Positions 6,650 through 14,773 of a stretch of DNA of 24,086 bases are shown one piece after another (within the stretch, counting starts at the first letter, position 1; every line of letters starts with the position of its first letter). The position numbers were made by a program, and so were the translations under genes. The notes under the pieces were generated by a model, which was not told the origin of the DNA, searched no databases, and saw only the letters and a list, made by a program, of their open reading frames with translations. Source of the stretch: an uncultured Ellagibacter sp. (GTDB taxonomy: Bacteria; Actinomycetota; Coriobacteriia; Coriobacteriales; Eggerthellaceae); assembly GCF_934617235.1 (NCBI RefSeq), contig NZ_CAKTTZ010000038.1, positions 1 to 24,086 of the forward strand, in the 5' to 3' direction.

Positions 6650-8185
6650 ATGGAAAGCGTCGAAGGGGAAGATGCATCGTCGGAGGGGGCGACTCGGCGG
6701 CAAGCCGGCGTCGCATCGCTATTCGCGGTGGCAGTTGCCGGCTTTTCATGTTTGATAGGTTGGGAATTGTCGGTGGTGTTCTCGCCGTCGCTGCCGCTTC
6801 TGTCGTTTTGCGATATTCAGACGGCAATTTTTATACGATGCATTTCTGTGCTGACGCTTGCTTTCGCCTTTGGCTTCTTTACGGTGAAAGCCGATGTATT
6901 TTTCAAAAATCGGGATAGACTTGCGATTGCTGCGCTGATCGTGTCGTTTTTGCCCATGATTTGCGCGTGCGTCTACACTACGACAGGCGCTCTCCCGATT
7001 ATCGTTCTCGAGATTTCGTGGGCGTTGCTCGGAATTTCCCAAGCAATCTTGGCTACGTACTGGTGCGTAATATTCAGCCTGATGGAGTCGTCGTTCACTA
7101 TGAGGGTGGTGGTCTCGGGAGGAGTCGGCGGCACGTTCCTGTTCGTTATCGTGAACGCTACGGGAGAGTTGTGGGTGAGTATGCTCGAATTGTGTCTCAT
7201 CCTCTTCATTTCGGTTTTGTCTGCGGCAATGATTGCGCGTTCCATCCCGAAAAACTCTATCCCGAGTGTGCAGGATTTTCGCCGCGTGCCCGACTTGTCT
7301 GCTCCCGCGTTCTTTTCCGTCGCGAGTTGTGGTGCAGTATATGGACTTATGAGCATCGAGGTTTGTTATCAAGGCTTCGCGGCAGCACTCGTGGGCGGTG
7401 CGAGCGGCATCTTTGGTGTTGCTCTCGCAGTTGTCTGGTGCGTGCTTGGCTCGCGTGTCGACATCGATGTGGGGATTGTTCAACGTATTGCTTTGCCCCT
7501 TTTAGTAGTTAGCCTTCTCATGATGCCCCTGTTTGAGGGACCTTTGCGTGTGGTTTGGGCGTGCGTCGCCTTGGCGACGCTTGCGCATAATCAGATGTTC
7601 ACTTGGTTCTCGGTGAGCATCGAGAACTATGAGTTCCGCTTGCATCCCGTGCGTCGTTTCGCGCTTCGTCAGATTCCGTCGTGGATCGGTTTCTTTGTCG
7701 GATGTCTTCTTGCCTACGCTGCCGCTTTCGTATTCTGCCTCGACGGCGAAAGTCTCTACCTGTTCACTTGCGGTTTCGTTGTAGTTATTGTGGTGGCCTT
7801 CTCTGTTTACGGTGGCGATGAATCGAAGACGAAGAAACGACTTGATTCGCTTATCGACGTTGCGGCGCAAAAGGCGGTAGAAGTGGTCTCGAAGCCCGAG
7901 GAGGTGGAGGTGCTACCCTCCGCGAGCGCTCGCGGAGGGGGAGAACCGTTTTACTCGGAAGGCTTTCAAGACCGTTGCGAAGAGGTGTCGCGCAAATTTT
8001 CGCTCACCCCGCGCGAAACCGAAGTGTTTGCGCTTCTCGCGAAGGGACGTAACGCCGAGTACATTGCGGGGCAGCTAATGGTGACGCCTGCCACTATCAA
8101 ATCGCACATCTACCATATCTATCAAAAACTTGGCGTGAACTCCCAGCAGCGTTTGATGGACCTTGTGGACGAAGGCGAGCGATAA
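6650..8185 (+). CDS. LuxR-family regulator with polytopic membrane N-terminus
   Basis: Encodes 511 aa; the ATG at 6650 follows a purine-rich GGGGGGAGAGG site, while an in-frame TTG at 6608 has none. Residues ~20-395 form roughly ten to twelve hydrophobic segments resembling an MFS-like sensor fold. A charged linker (~400-445) leads to a LuxR-type HTH at 451-511 with SLTPRETEVFALLAKG, ATIKSHIYHIYQKLGV and the expected Glu and Gly/Val positions. Such membrane-spanning LuxR proteins are expanded in Eggerthellaceae, and some control adjacent catechol dehydroxylase operons. This one is divergent from the molybdoenzyme operon and is its likely regulator, sensing the substrate or an envelope signal directly through the membrane domain. 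The ligand cannot be read from sequence. Confidence 0.9.
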   Translation: MESVEGEDASSEGATRRQAGVASLFAVAVAGFSCLIGWELSVVFSPSLPLLSFCDIQTAIFIRCISVLTLAFAFGFFTVKADVFFKNRDRLAIAALIVSFLPMICACVYTTTGALPIIVLEISWALLGISQAILATYWCVIFSLMESSFTMRVVVSGGVGGTFLFVIVNATGELWVSMLELCLILFISVLSAAMIARSIPKNSIPSVQDFRRVPDLSAPAFFSVASCGAVYGLMSIEVCYQGFAAALVGGASGIFGVALAVVWCVLGSRVDIDVGIVQRIALPLLVVSLLMMPLFEGPLRVVWACVALATLAHNQMFTWFSVSIENYEFRLHPVRRFALRQIPSWIGFFVGCLLAYAAAFVFCLDGESLYLFTCGFVVVIVVAFSVYGGDESKTKKRLDSLIDVAAQKAVEVVSKPEEVEVLPSASARGGGEPFYSEGFQDRCEEVSRKFSLTPRETEVFALLAKGRNAEYIAGQLMVTPATIKSHIYHIYQKLGVNSQQRLMDLVDEGER

Positions 8186-8234
8186 TATAGCGTTCCTCGG
8201 AGTGTTTCGGCATTAGTCGCCAATTGTCGCTGTA

Positions 8235-8247
8235 GATTTGGCAAATC
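8235..8247. promoter_or_regulatory. Short perfect palindrome upstream of the ArsB/NhaD permease
   Basis: GATTTG-G-CAAATC is a 13-base perfect dyad in the 183-base gap between the LuxR gene and the permease. Position is compatible with an operator, but this is a small motif that could occur by chance. Nothing else stands out in this gap. Confidence 0.2.
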
Positions 8248-8368
8248 CGCGCCATCTTTGAATGTATCCGCCGAGATTTACGGTTTTCCAGCTCAAATGA
8301 TGATGACAAGGCCCCCCACTTCATGGATACTGATTCGAATGCGAAAAATCGAACAGTAAAGGAACCGC

Positions 8369-9643
8369 ATGGGCACAACCCAGATAATTGCCATCGTCGT
8401 GTTCGTCGTCGTTATGGTGGCGATCATAACCGAAAAGGTTCATCGCGCACTTGCCGCCGTCGTCGGCGCGATGATCCTGCTTATCCTCCACGTGGTCAGC
8501 TTCGACGCGGCCATGGAGCACGTCGACTTCAACACGCTCGGCGTGCTTTTGGGTATGATGCTCTTCGTCGCCGTGGTGAAGCTATCAGGGCTTTTCGAGT
8601 ACCTGGCCATCAAGTGCGCGCGCCTCGCGAAAGGCAATCCCTGGCTTGTGATGGTGCTCTTCGTCTGCTTGACCGCAGTGCTCTCGGCGCTGCTCGACAA
8701 CGTGACGACGGTCCTTCTCATCGGCCCTATGACGGTCACGGTCTGTCGCCTGCTCGACCTTGACCCTCTGCCGTTCTTCCTCGCCGAGATCATGGCCTCC
8801 AACATCGGCGGCACGGCCACCCTCATCGGCGATCCGCCCAACATCATGATCGGCTCGGCGGCGGGCCTCTCGTTCGCGGACTTCGTCATGGTTGACGCGC
8901 CGGCGGCGATTATCTGCCTCATCGTGATGATCGGCCTGTTCTATCTCCTGTTCGGCCGCAAGTTCAAGGTCGACGAGGAGCACAAGCGCGCCCTCATGGA
9001 GCGCGACGAGCGCGAGGAGATCAAGAACCCCACGCTCCTGCGCCAGAGCGTCATCATGATCATCCTCGTGACGGCGGGCTTCATGTTGCACGGATCGCTC
9101 GGCATCGAGTCCTGCGTCGTCGCGCTCACCGCGGCAGGTATCCTCATGCTGATCTCGGGCGAGCGCATTGAAGAGGCCCTCGCGCACGTCGAGTGGACGA
9201 CGCTCGTCTTCTTCGCCGGCCTGTTCATCGTGGTTGGAGCCCTGTCCGAAGTCGGCGTCATCGGAATGCTCGCGCAGGCCTTGATCGACGTTACGGGTGG
9301 CTCGACCTTCGTCGCCATGCTCGTGCTGCTCATCGCCTCGGCGATCATCTCGAGCTTCCTCGACAACATCCCCTTCGTCGCTACGATGATTCCGATCCTG
9401 CTTTCCATGGAGGCGACCGGCATGGACGTTATGCCTCTGTGGTGGGCGGTGTCGCTCGGCGCCTGCCTCGGCGGCAACGGCACGCTCATCGGCGCGTCGG
9501 CGAACGTCGTCATGTCCGATATCGCCAAGAAGCACGGCACCGAGATCACGTTCATCGGCTTCTTGAAATACGGCTTCCCGATTATGCTTGTCACCATCGC
9601 CGTGTCGGCCGTGTACCTCATCGTGCGTTTCCCGCCGATGTAG
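8369..9643 (+). CDS. ArsB/NhaD-family permease
   Basis: Encodes 424 aa with about ten to twelve hydrophobic segments in two homologous halves, typical of the ArsB/NhaD branch of the ion transporter superfamily. The first half carries LLDNVTTVLLIGP (from residue 108) and GGTATLIGDPPNIMIGS (147-163). The second carries FLDNIPFVATMIP and LGGNGTLIGASANVV, the matching re-entrant hairpins that bind substrate. A charged cytoplasmic loop (KVDEEHKRALMERDE) divides the halves. AAAGGA ribosome site 5 bases before the ATG. Members move Na+/H+, arsenite or carboxylates; no ars genes lie nearby, so Na+/H+ or organic anion transport is more likely. It stands alone, flanked by an upstream gap and a downstream hairpin. 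G+C here is visibly higher than in the genes before it. Confidence 0.88.
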   Translation: MGTTQIIAIVVFVVVMVAIITEKVHRALAAVVGAMILLILHVVSFDAAMEHVDFNTLGVLLGMMLFVAVVKLSGLFEYLAIKCARLAKGNPWLVMVLFVCLTAVLSALLDNVTTVLLIGPMTVTVCRLLDLDPLPFFLAEIMASNIGGTATLIGDPPNIMIGSAAGLSFADFVMVDAPAAIICLIVMIGLFYLLFGRKFKVDEEHKRALMERDEREEIKNPTLLRQSVIMIILVTAGFMLHGSLGIESCVVALTAAGILMLISGERIEEALAHVEWTTLVFFAGLFIVVGALSEVGVIGMLAQALIDVTGGSTFVAMLVLLIASAIISSFLDNIPFVATMIPILLSMEATGMDVMPLWWAVSLGACLGGNGTLIGASANVVMSDIAKKHGTEITFIGFLKYGFPIMLVTIAVSAVYLIVRFPPM

Positions 9644-9680
9644 GGCGAGGTTAGCTCTCGGGTAGATAAACCAAACGATT

Positions 9681-9716
9681 GAATCGGGGCTGGCCATATC
9701 GCGCCAGCCCCGATTC
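9681..9716 (+). terminator. Strong hairpin, terminator-like
   Basis: Perfect 14-bp stem GAATCGGGGCTGGC (9681-9694) / GCCAGCCCCGATTC (9703-9716) with an 8-base loop, 37 bases after the permease stop and before the vanZ-like gene. The plus strand lacks a clear T run, so termination efficiency is uncertain; it may instead protect the mRNA end. Confidence 0.6.
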
Positions 9717-9745
9717 GTAGTATCAAAAGAGAAAAGATAGGAACC

Positions 9746-10282
9746 ATGTCGTCTTCTTCGTCACATGAGCGTCGTTGGCAATGCGTTCGTCTCGCGGTGT
9801 GCGTTGTGGCGCTCGTCCTGTGGATGGGGTTCATCTTCTTCATGTCGGCGAACGACGGCGACCACTCCCAGGGCATGAGCGATGGCTTGACCTCTTTTGT
9901 CCTCTCGATGGCTTGGCCGGGGTTTTCCGACATGTCGCCTGACGAGCAGACGGCTGTTGTGGGGTCGCTCAGCTTCTTCGTTCGGAAGGCGGGGCATTTC
10001 AGCGAGTATGCCGTGTTGGGTCTGCTTGCCTTTGCGACGTTGCGCCAGGGCCAGGCGCTTCGGTCTTCGCAAGCGCTGCGGAACACGCGGAAGATCGCCC
10101 CTGTGGCGGTGGGCGCGGTGGCCATGGCCTTCGTGTATGCCTGCTTCGACGAGTTCCACCAGCTGTTCGTCGCGGGCAGAAGTGGGCAGCCGTTCGACGT
10201 CGGTGTCGATACGGCGGGGGCTCTTGTGGCAGTGGCTATCGTGCTGGCCGTGATGCGCATGCGAGAAAGGCACCGCGTTTAG
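9746..10282 (+). CDS. VanZ-like membrane protein
   Basis: Encodes 178 aa with an N-terminal hydrophobic segment (residues ~15-34) and further segments at ~85-100, 117-134 and 155-170. The two VanZ signatures are present: FVRKAGHFSEY (78-88) and FDEFHQLFVAGRSGQPFDV (134-152) followed by DTAG. VanZ of Enterococcus gives low teicoplanin resistance by an unsettled route; most chromosomal VanZ-like proteins have no proven role, and this gene has no van neighbours, so a resistance function should not be assumed. The start at 9746 follows a weak ATAGGA site. It is likely a single-gene unit between a hairpin and the aldolase gene. Confidence 0.88.
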   Translation: MSSSSSHERRWQCVRLAVCVVALVLWMGFIFFMSANDGDHSQGMSDGLTSFVLSMAWPGFSDMSPDEQTAVVGSLSFFVRKAGHFSEYAVLGLLAFATLRQGQALRSSQALRNTRKIAPVAVGAVAMAFVYACFDEFHQLFVAGRSGQPFDVGVDTAGALVAVAIVLAVMRMRERHRV

Positions 10283-10369
10283 CTCGGTCTTGCGCCGCTT
10301 TCCGCGTTGGTGCGATATGCTGTTGTCCGTGCATTTCGCTAACTGTCGCTTTTCGAAGGCCAGGATTTC

Positions 10370-11404
10370 ATGATTAGACTCAACTGCGATTACTGTAAAG
10401 GTGCGCTCCCCGAGGTTCTCGAAGCGCTTCAAGCTATTAACGACCAGGCATTCTGCGGATATGGCTGCGACGAGGTGTGCGAGCGCGCGGCCGGCCTGAT
10501 CCGCGAGCGTGCTGGCGTACCTACGGCTGACGTGCATTTCCTCGTCGGCGGCACGCAGGCGAACTTCATCGTCATCGAGTCCGCCCTGCGCCCGTGGCAA
10601 AGCGTCATCTGCGCCGATTCGGGGCACATCAACGTGCACGAGACCGGAGCGGTCGAGCATGCGGGTTACAAGTGCGAAACCGCGCCTGCTCACGATGGCA
10701 AAATCAGCGCCGACCAGGTGCGCGCGATTGCGGCAAACTGGGCCGAGAGTATCATCCCCGAACACATCACGCAGCCTAAGATGGTCTATCTTTCGATGGC
10801 GACCGAAACAGGCTCCGTCTACACGCTGGCCGAGCTTCAAGCCATTCGCGCGGTGTGCGACGAATTCTCGCTCTATTTGTTCATCGACGGCGCGCGCTTG
10901 TCCTACGGCCTCGAGGCGATCGGCGGCGACGTTTCCCTCGAGGATATCGCCCGCCTCGCCGATGTGTTCTACTGCGGCGGCACGAAATGCGGTGCGCTGT
11001 TCGGCGAGGCCGTCGTCATCGTGAGCGGCGAGCTCAAACCCCACTTCCGCGCGAACATGAAGCAAAACGGCGCCATGCTCGCGAAGGGGTGGCTGCTCGG
11101 TGCGCAATTCGAGGCGCTCTTCACCGACGACCTTTACTTCAGGGTTGCCCGCCGCGCGAACGAGTACGCTGCGCGCGTGAAGGACACTTGTGCGAAGGCG
11201 GGGATTCCCCTGTTCGCGCAAACGACGACCAACCAGGTCTTCATCAACTTCACCGATGCGCAGTTTGCGCAGATCTCCGAGCGGTTCGAGTTGGAATTCG
11301 AGGAGCGCATCGATGAGGAGCACGTCGCCATTCGCGTCTGCACGAGTTGGGCCACGCGCGAAGAGGAGATCGTCGCGCTCGAGGAGGCTATCGCGGCTTT
11401 GTAG
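10370..11404 (+). CDS. Threonine aldolase-type PLP-dependent lyase
   Basis: Encodes 344 aa, the normal length of low-specificity L-threonine aldolases, which split threonine/allo-threonine to glycine and acetaldehyde using pyridoxal phosphate in the cytoplasm. Visible motifs: GGTQAN (60-65) for the cofactor phosphate, His86 in SGHINVHETG for ring stacking, FIDGARL (171-177) with Asp173, and the Schiff-base Lys206 in GGTKCGALFGEAVV. The ATG at 10370 sits shortly after GAAGGCCAGGA. It appears monocistronic, with 87 bases upstream and 74 downstream. The superfamily also contains other beta-eliminating lyases, so exact substrate is not proven, but the HIN(V)HETGA and GTKCGA patterns fit the threonine aldolase group well. 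Confidence 0.88.
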   Translation: MIRLNCDYCKGALPEVLEALQAINDQAFCGYGCDEVCERAAGLIRERAGVPTADVHFLVGGTQANFIVIESALRPWQSVICADSGHINVHETGAVEHAGYKCETAPAHDGKISADQVRAIAANWAESIIPEHITQPKMVYLSMATETGSVYTLAELQAIRAVCDEFSLYLFIDGARLSYGLEAIGGDVSLEDIARLADVFYCGGTKCGALFGEAVVIVSGELKPHFRANMKQNGAMLAKGWLLGAQFEALFTDDLYFRVARRANEYAARVKDTCAKAGIPLFAQTTTNQVFINFTDAQFAQISERFELEFEERIDEEHVAIRVCTSWATREEEIVALEEAIAAL

Positions 11405-11478
11405 CTGTTTCCTCTGATGGTGTCGTTGCTCACTGGAAAAAGTTAGTGGCCTGAGCTGGGCATAGAGAAAGGAACCTT

Positions 11479-12003
11479 ATGGAAATTCTCGACACGTTGC
11501 TCCATCGCCGTAGCATCCGCAGCTTCTCGGGCGGAAGCATCCCGCGCGAGACGATAGAGGCGCTTCTCGTCGCGGGCATGTCGGGCCCCGCGGGCAAAGG
11601 GAAGAAGCCCTGGCGCTTCGTCGTCGTTGAGGACACGGAGACGATTTCCCTCCTCGCGCAAGCCCGCGACCCCAAACAAAAGCTCTTCGATACGGCAAGC
11701 CTGGTCATTGCCGTGTTCGGGGATCCGTCCATCGCCGACACGTGGGTCGAGGACTGCTCGGTTGCCATGGCGAACATGCACCTCGCGGCCGATGCGCTGG
11801 GCCTTGGCAGCTGCTGGGTCCAGGCTCGCATGCGCACTGCCGCCGACGGCACGCCTTCGAGTGACTATGTCAGCCGCGTCCTCGACGCGCCGGAAGGTCT
11901 CTCCCTCGAGGCGATGCTCGTTGTGGGAACTATCTGCGAGCATCCCGCTCCCCATACGGCGGCCGATATCGATATGTCGCTTGTGAGCTGGGAAAGCTTC
12001 TAA
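11479..12003 (+). CDS. Nitroreductase-family flavoprotein
   Basis: Encodes 174 aa with the nitroreductase fold pattern: N-terminal RRSIRSF (10-16) that contacts FMN phosphate, a GPAGKGKKPWRFVVVED region, the central helix with VEDCSVAMANMHLAADALGL and the substrate-loop GSCWVQ, and a C-terminal glycine/valine strand. Family members are cytoplasmic FMN-dependent NAD(P)H oxidoreductases acting on nitro compounds, quinones or unknown substrates. AAAGGAACC precedes the ATG. The TAA stop is immediately followed by the GTG start of the next permease, so the two are translationally coupled and probably serve one process. The physiological substrate cannot be read. Confidence 0.88.
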   Translation: MEILDTLLHRRSIRSFSGGSIPRETIEALLVAGMSGPAGKGKKPWRFVVVEDTETISLLAQARDPKQKLFDTASLVIAVFGDPSIADTWVEDCSVAMANMHLAADALGLGSCWVQARMRTAADGTPSSDYVSRVLDAPEGLSLEAMLVVGTICEHPAPHTAADIDMSLVSWESF

Positions 12004-13239
12004 GTGCAACGTTTCCGCGATTTCGTCCGGCGCGAGGTTGTCCTCGTTGTCGCTGTTGTGCTCGCCGCCGCGTCGTGCCTTGCCGTTCCGCCCGACGCGG
12101 CGTACTCTTCCTATATCGATTGGCGCACGCTCGCACTGCTCTTCTGCCTCATGGCCGTCGTTGCCGGGCTGCGCTCGCTGGGCGTGCTCGATTCGATGGG
12201 GAAGTGGCTCATCTCGCGAGCGAAGTCGCAGCGCGCGATCGCATTTGCGCTCGTGGGAATCGTGTTTTTCTTCAGCATGGCGGTGACGAACGACGTGGCG
12301 CTCATCACGTTTGTTCCCCTCGCCCTTGTGACGCTTCGCGCGGCAGGCATGGAGGAGCGTGTTTTCGTTGTGGCTGCGCTCATGACGGTCGCCGCGAACC
12401 TCGGCAGCATGCTTACGCCTGTTGGGAATCCCCAAAACCTGTACCTGTTCACTGCTTCGGGGATGTCGATTCCCCACTTCCTGATGCTGATGGCACCCTA
12501 TACCGCACTTTCCGCGGGGCTTTTGGTCGGGTGTATCTTCGCGCTATTCAGAGCGGACCCTTGTTGTGGGAAGGATCTCGGCAAGAGCGAGGGCTGCGGA
12601 CGGGGCACTGCGGGTGGGGGAGAAAGCGCCTCGCCGGCGTGCTTGGCCGACGGCGCCGCAAATGAGTTCGCGAACGAGGCTCGCGAAGGTGCCGCCTCTG
12701 TGCCTATGTGGGGCAGCCATCGCGTGCGCCTCGCAATCTATCTGGTGCTATTCTGCGTCTGCTTGCTTGCAGTCGCGGGCGTTGCCGATGTTCGCGTAGT
12801 GCTTGCCGCAGTCATCGCAGCCGTGGCGCTTGTTGATGCCGCGCTGTTTCGGCGTGTTGACTATGCTCTCCTGCTCACCTTCGCGGCGCTGTTCGTCTTT
12901 GTGGGCAATATGGCGCGCATACCGCTTTTCCATGATGCGGTGGCGGAGCTTGTGGGGCAGAATGCGATTGTTGCAGCCGTGGGTGCGAGTCAGGTGATCA
13001 GTAATGTTCCCGCAGCCGTACTGCTCTCCGGGTTCACGACCCAATGGAGTGCGCTTATTGTGGGAACGAACCTCGGCGGACTTGGGACGCTCATCGCCTC
13101 GATGGCGAGCCTCATTACCTTCAAGGCGATTTCAATTGGCCGCGTGGGGGCAAAGGTGCGCTACGTCAAGGTATTTACGCTGATCAACGTGATGTTTCTC
13201 GTGGTTTTACTTGGAGCCGCCCTGCTTTTTGGCCTATAG
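12004..13239 (+). CDS. ArsB/SLC13-like permease coupled to nitroreductase
   Basis: Encodes 411 aa from a GTG that directly follows the nitroreductase TAA with no spacer. The protein is polytopic with two half-repeats: SMAVTNDVALITFVPL (91-106) and ANLGSMLTPVGNPQNLY (131-147) in the first, QVISNVPAAVLLSGF and GTNLGGLGTLIASMASLI in the second. These are ion-transporter-superfamily hairpins (citrate/arsenite/Na+ permeases). Unusual is a hydrophilic central loop (~184-235) rich in Gly, Ala, Glu and Cys between the halves. Start choice: the frame extends no further usefully upstream and the first hydrophobic helix begins at residue ~11. Substrate unknown; the coupling to an FMN enzyme hints at a shared organic substrate, but that is inference. 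Confidence 0.82.
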   Translation: MQRFRDFVRREVVLVVAVVLAAASCLAVPPDAAYSSYIDWRTLALLFCLMAVVAGLRSLGVLDSMGKWLISRAKSQRAIAFALVGIVFFFSMAVTNDVALITFVPLALVTLRAAGMEERVFVVAALMTVAANLGSMLTPVGNPQNLYLFTASGMSIPHFLMLMAPYTALSAGLLVGCIFALFRADPCCGKDLGKSEGCGRGTAGGGESASPACLADGAANEFANEAREGAASVPMWGSHRVRLAIYLVLFCVCLLAVAGVADVRVVLAAVIAAVALVDAALFRRVDYALLLTFAALFVFVGNMARIPLFHDAVAELVGQNAIVAAVGASQVISNVPAAVLLSGFTTQWSALIVGTNLGGLGTLIASMASLITFKAISIGRVGAKVRYVKVFTLINVMFLVVLLGAALLFGL

Positions 13240-13470
13240 CGCCCAGCCTGATATCTGAGTTTTCCCGAGTCGGGATGTCGAGTGGGCTTTCAGGACCGTT
13301 GTGCTTCGCCTCGCGTCCCCCCGCTCCGTGCCCACGCTCGTGCCCCGTCGCCATAGCGTTCGGCCAGCCAAATGCCTACCGTCGTGGGATAGGACTTGCT
13401 GGCTCAACTTCGCTGCGGCCTGCACGTCGGATAAGGTATGCTTGCGCAAAGACAAGAAAGGAGCGCATAG

Positions 13471-14094
13471 ATGAAGCTTTTAATTGCCTCTGACATTCAC
13501 GGGTCGGCGTACTGGTGCCGCGCCCTCATGACGCAAATCGACGCCGAATCGCCCGACACCATCGTTCTTTTGGGCGACCTTCTCTACCACGGTCCGCGAA
13601 ACGACCTTCCGCGCGATTATGCGCCGAAAGAAGTGCTCGCGATGCTGAATTCGCTGGCTGACCGCGTCGTTGCCGTGCGCGGGAATTGCGATAGCGAGGT
13701 CGACCAGATGGTGCTTGATTTTCCCTGCATGGCTGACTACGCGATCGTGATGGATGCGGCTCCTGCGGGAGGCGCGGACGGACAGCCTGTATCGGCAGCT
13801 GCCCCGCAACCTGCCGCACAGCTCGCTGCGCAACCCGCCCCGCAGTCTGTCCCAAAGGCCAAGCCGCGCCTGCTCTTTTGCACGCATGGCCACCTGTTCG
13901 GTCCTCAGAATGTGCCGCCGATTGCGCGCGGCGCCGCCCTTCTCTATGGGCATACCCACGTGAAGGAAATCGCCTCGCGCGATGGCGTGCTCTTTGTGAA
14001 CCCAGGCAGCGTCTCCCTTCCGAAGGACGGCTCGAACAGCTACGCCGTCTATGAAAACGGCACCTTTGAGCTGCGGGAACTCTCAGGAGAATAG
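13471..14094 (+). CDS. yfcE: YfcE-type metallophosphoesterase
   Basis: Encodes 207 aa. Metal-binding motifs appear in order: SDIHG (7-11, with Asp8 and His10), LLGDLLYHG (33-41, Asp36), GNCD (71-74), CTHGH (137-141) and GHTH (160-163), ending with the NPGSVSLP signature. This is the MJ0936/YfcE phosphodiesterase pattern, a cytoplasmic Mn/Fe-dependent enzyme active on phosphodiesters in vitro. Residues ~97-132 form an Ala/Pro/Gln-rich insertion between the GNCD and THGH blocks that compact homologues lack; it is probably a surface linker. AAGAAAGGAG ribosome site before the ATG. The 231 bases upstream hold no gene I can support. Physiological role unknown. Confidence 0.88.
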   Translation: MKLLIASDIHGSAYWCRALMTQIDAESPDTIVLLGDLLYHGPRNDLPRDYAPKEVLAMLNSLADRVVAVRGNCDSEVDQMVLDFPCMADYAIVMDAAPAGGADGQPVSAAAPQPAAQLAAQPAPQSVPKAKPRLLFCTHGHLFGPQNVPPIARGAALLYGHTHVKEIASRDGVLFVNPGSVSLPKDGSNSYAVYENGTFELRELSGE

Positions 14095-14148
14095 ACGCCG
14101 CGCTGCGTCTATCGCTCCCGAGAAGTGCGATTCCCTGAACTCTAGAGC

Positions 14149-14189
14149 AGCCAGGCAGGGCCATATCTGCAAGTGCACCCCGCCTGGCT
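14149..14189. terminator. Inverted repeat between convergent genes
   Basis: AGCCAGGC (14149-14156) and GCCTGGCT (14182-14189) flank a 25-base loop between the yfcE-like gene and the convergent flavodoxin. There is no T run on either side, so it is at best a weak bidirectional terminator. Confidence 0.3.
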
Positions 14190-14239
14190 TGAACCCTCAA
14201 ACCTCTTGCCTCGTTCTTGGACCAGCCCCTGAGGTGCCT

Positions 14240-14662
14240 CTACTTCGCGACGAGCGTGCCGAGGCGCATGCATTCGGCAGAGGCGTCGTCGTCGGGGTAG
14301 TCCTTCGCGATGACGGAGTCGACCACGTCGACGCCCGCCTCTTCCGCGCGCTTCTCCCAAAGCTCCATCCATTCGCCGTCGTTCCAATCATAGGACCCGA
14401 ACAATACCACCTTGCGACCTGGAAGGTGCGGCTCTACCTCGTCGTACATCGGTAGGAACTCCATCTCCTCGAGTTCCTCATCCCCCATTGCGGGGCAGCC
14501 GAACGCGAAGGCGTCGTAGTCCTCGAGCTTGCTGGAATCGAAATCTGTTGCTTGGATCAGGTCGGCCGTACCGCCGGCGGCGCGCACGCCTTGCGCGACC
14601 AAGTCGGCCATGGCCTCGGTGTTGCCGGTGCCGCTCCAATAAACGATGGCAACTTTGTTCAT
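14240..14662 (-). CDS. Flavodoxin
   Basis: Encodes 140 aa, the usual short-chain flavodoxin size. The FMN phosphate loop SGTGNT is at 10-15, the first isoalloxazine loop around PAMGDEELEE (57-66), and the second with Tyr91 and Trp93 in GSYDWNDGEW. It carries electrons at low potential in the cytoplasm, often replacing ferredoxin under iron limitation. The start MNKVAIVYW at 14662 follows AAGGAG; a longer frame adds ten residues without support. It lies downstream of the DUF3793 gene on the same strand, an association seen in anaerobic Firmicutes and Actinobacteria. A strong hairpin lies in the 111 bases between them and may set their relative expression. Confidence 0.93.
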   Translation of the reverse strand: MNKVAIVYWSGTGNTEAMADLVAQGVRAAGGTADLIQATDFDSSKLEDYDAFAFGCPAMGDEELEEMEFLPMYDEVEPHLPGRKVVLFGSYDWNDGEWMELWEKRAEEAGVDVVDSVIAKDYPDDDASAECMRLGTLVAK

Positions 14663-14716
14663 GATGGGTGCTCCTTGCATATCGGTTGTCATTTAGTCCC
14701 GCGCGCGTTTCCTTCG

Positions 14717-14769
14717 GCGCTGGGTGACGCGCACGCAGGCTCCCCTTCCGCGTGCGCGTCACCCAGCGC
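14717..14769 (-). repeat. Perfect 20-bp inverted repeat between DUF3793 and flavodoxin genes
   Basis: Arms at 14717-14736 and 14750-14769 are perfect complements over 20 bases (arm starts GCGCTGGGTGACGCG), with a 13-base loop. It begins 4 bases after the DUF3793 stop. No T run follows on the minus strand, so it may be an mRNA-stabilising or attenuating intercistronic hairpin rather than a classical terminator. Confidence 0.75.
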
Positions 14770-14773
14770 GCCC

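Noticed and set aside
9746..10282. Glycopeptide resistance role for the VanZ-like gene
   Set aside because: No vanHAX or regulator genes nearby; VanZ-like proteins are widespread with unrelated or unknown roles.
9761..11323. 520-codon open frame on the minus strand
   Set aside because: Lies antisense to the VanZ-like and threonine aldolase-like genes, spans their intergenic gap, and shows no family motif.
14180..14220. tRNA-like GGTTCAAGCC on the minus strand
   Set aside because: It resembles a T-loop, but no acceptor stem, anticodon arm or D-loop fits around it.
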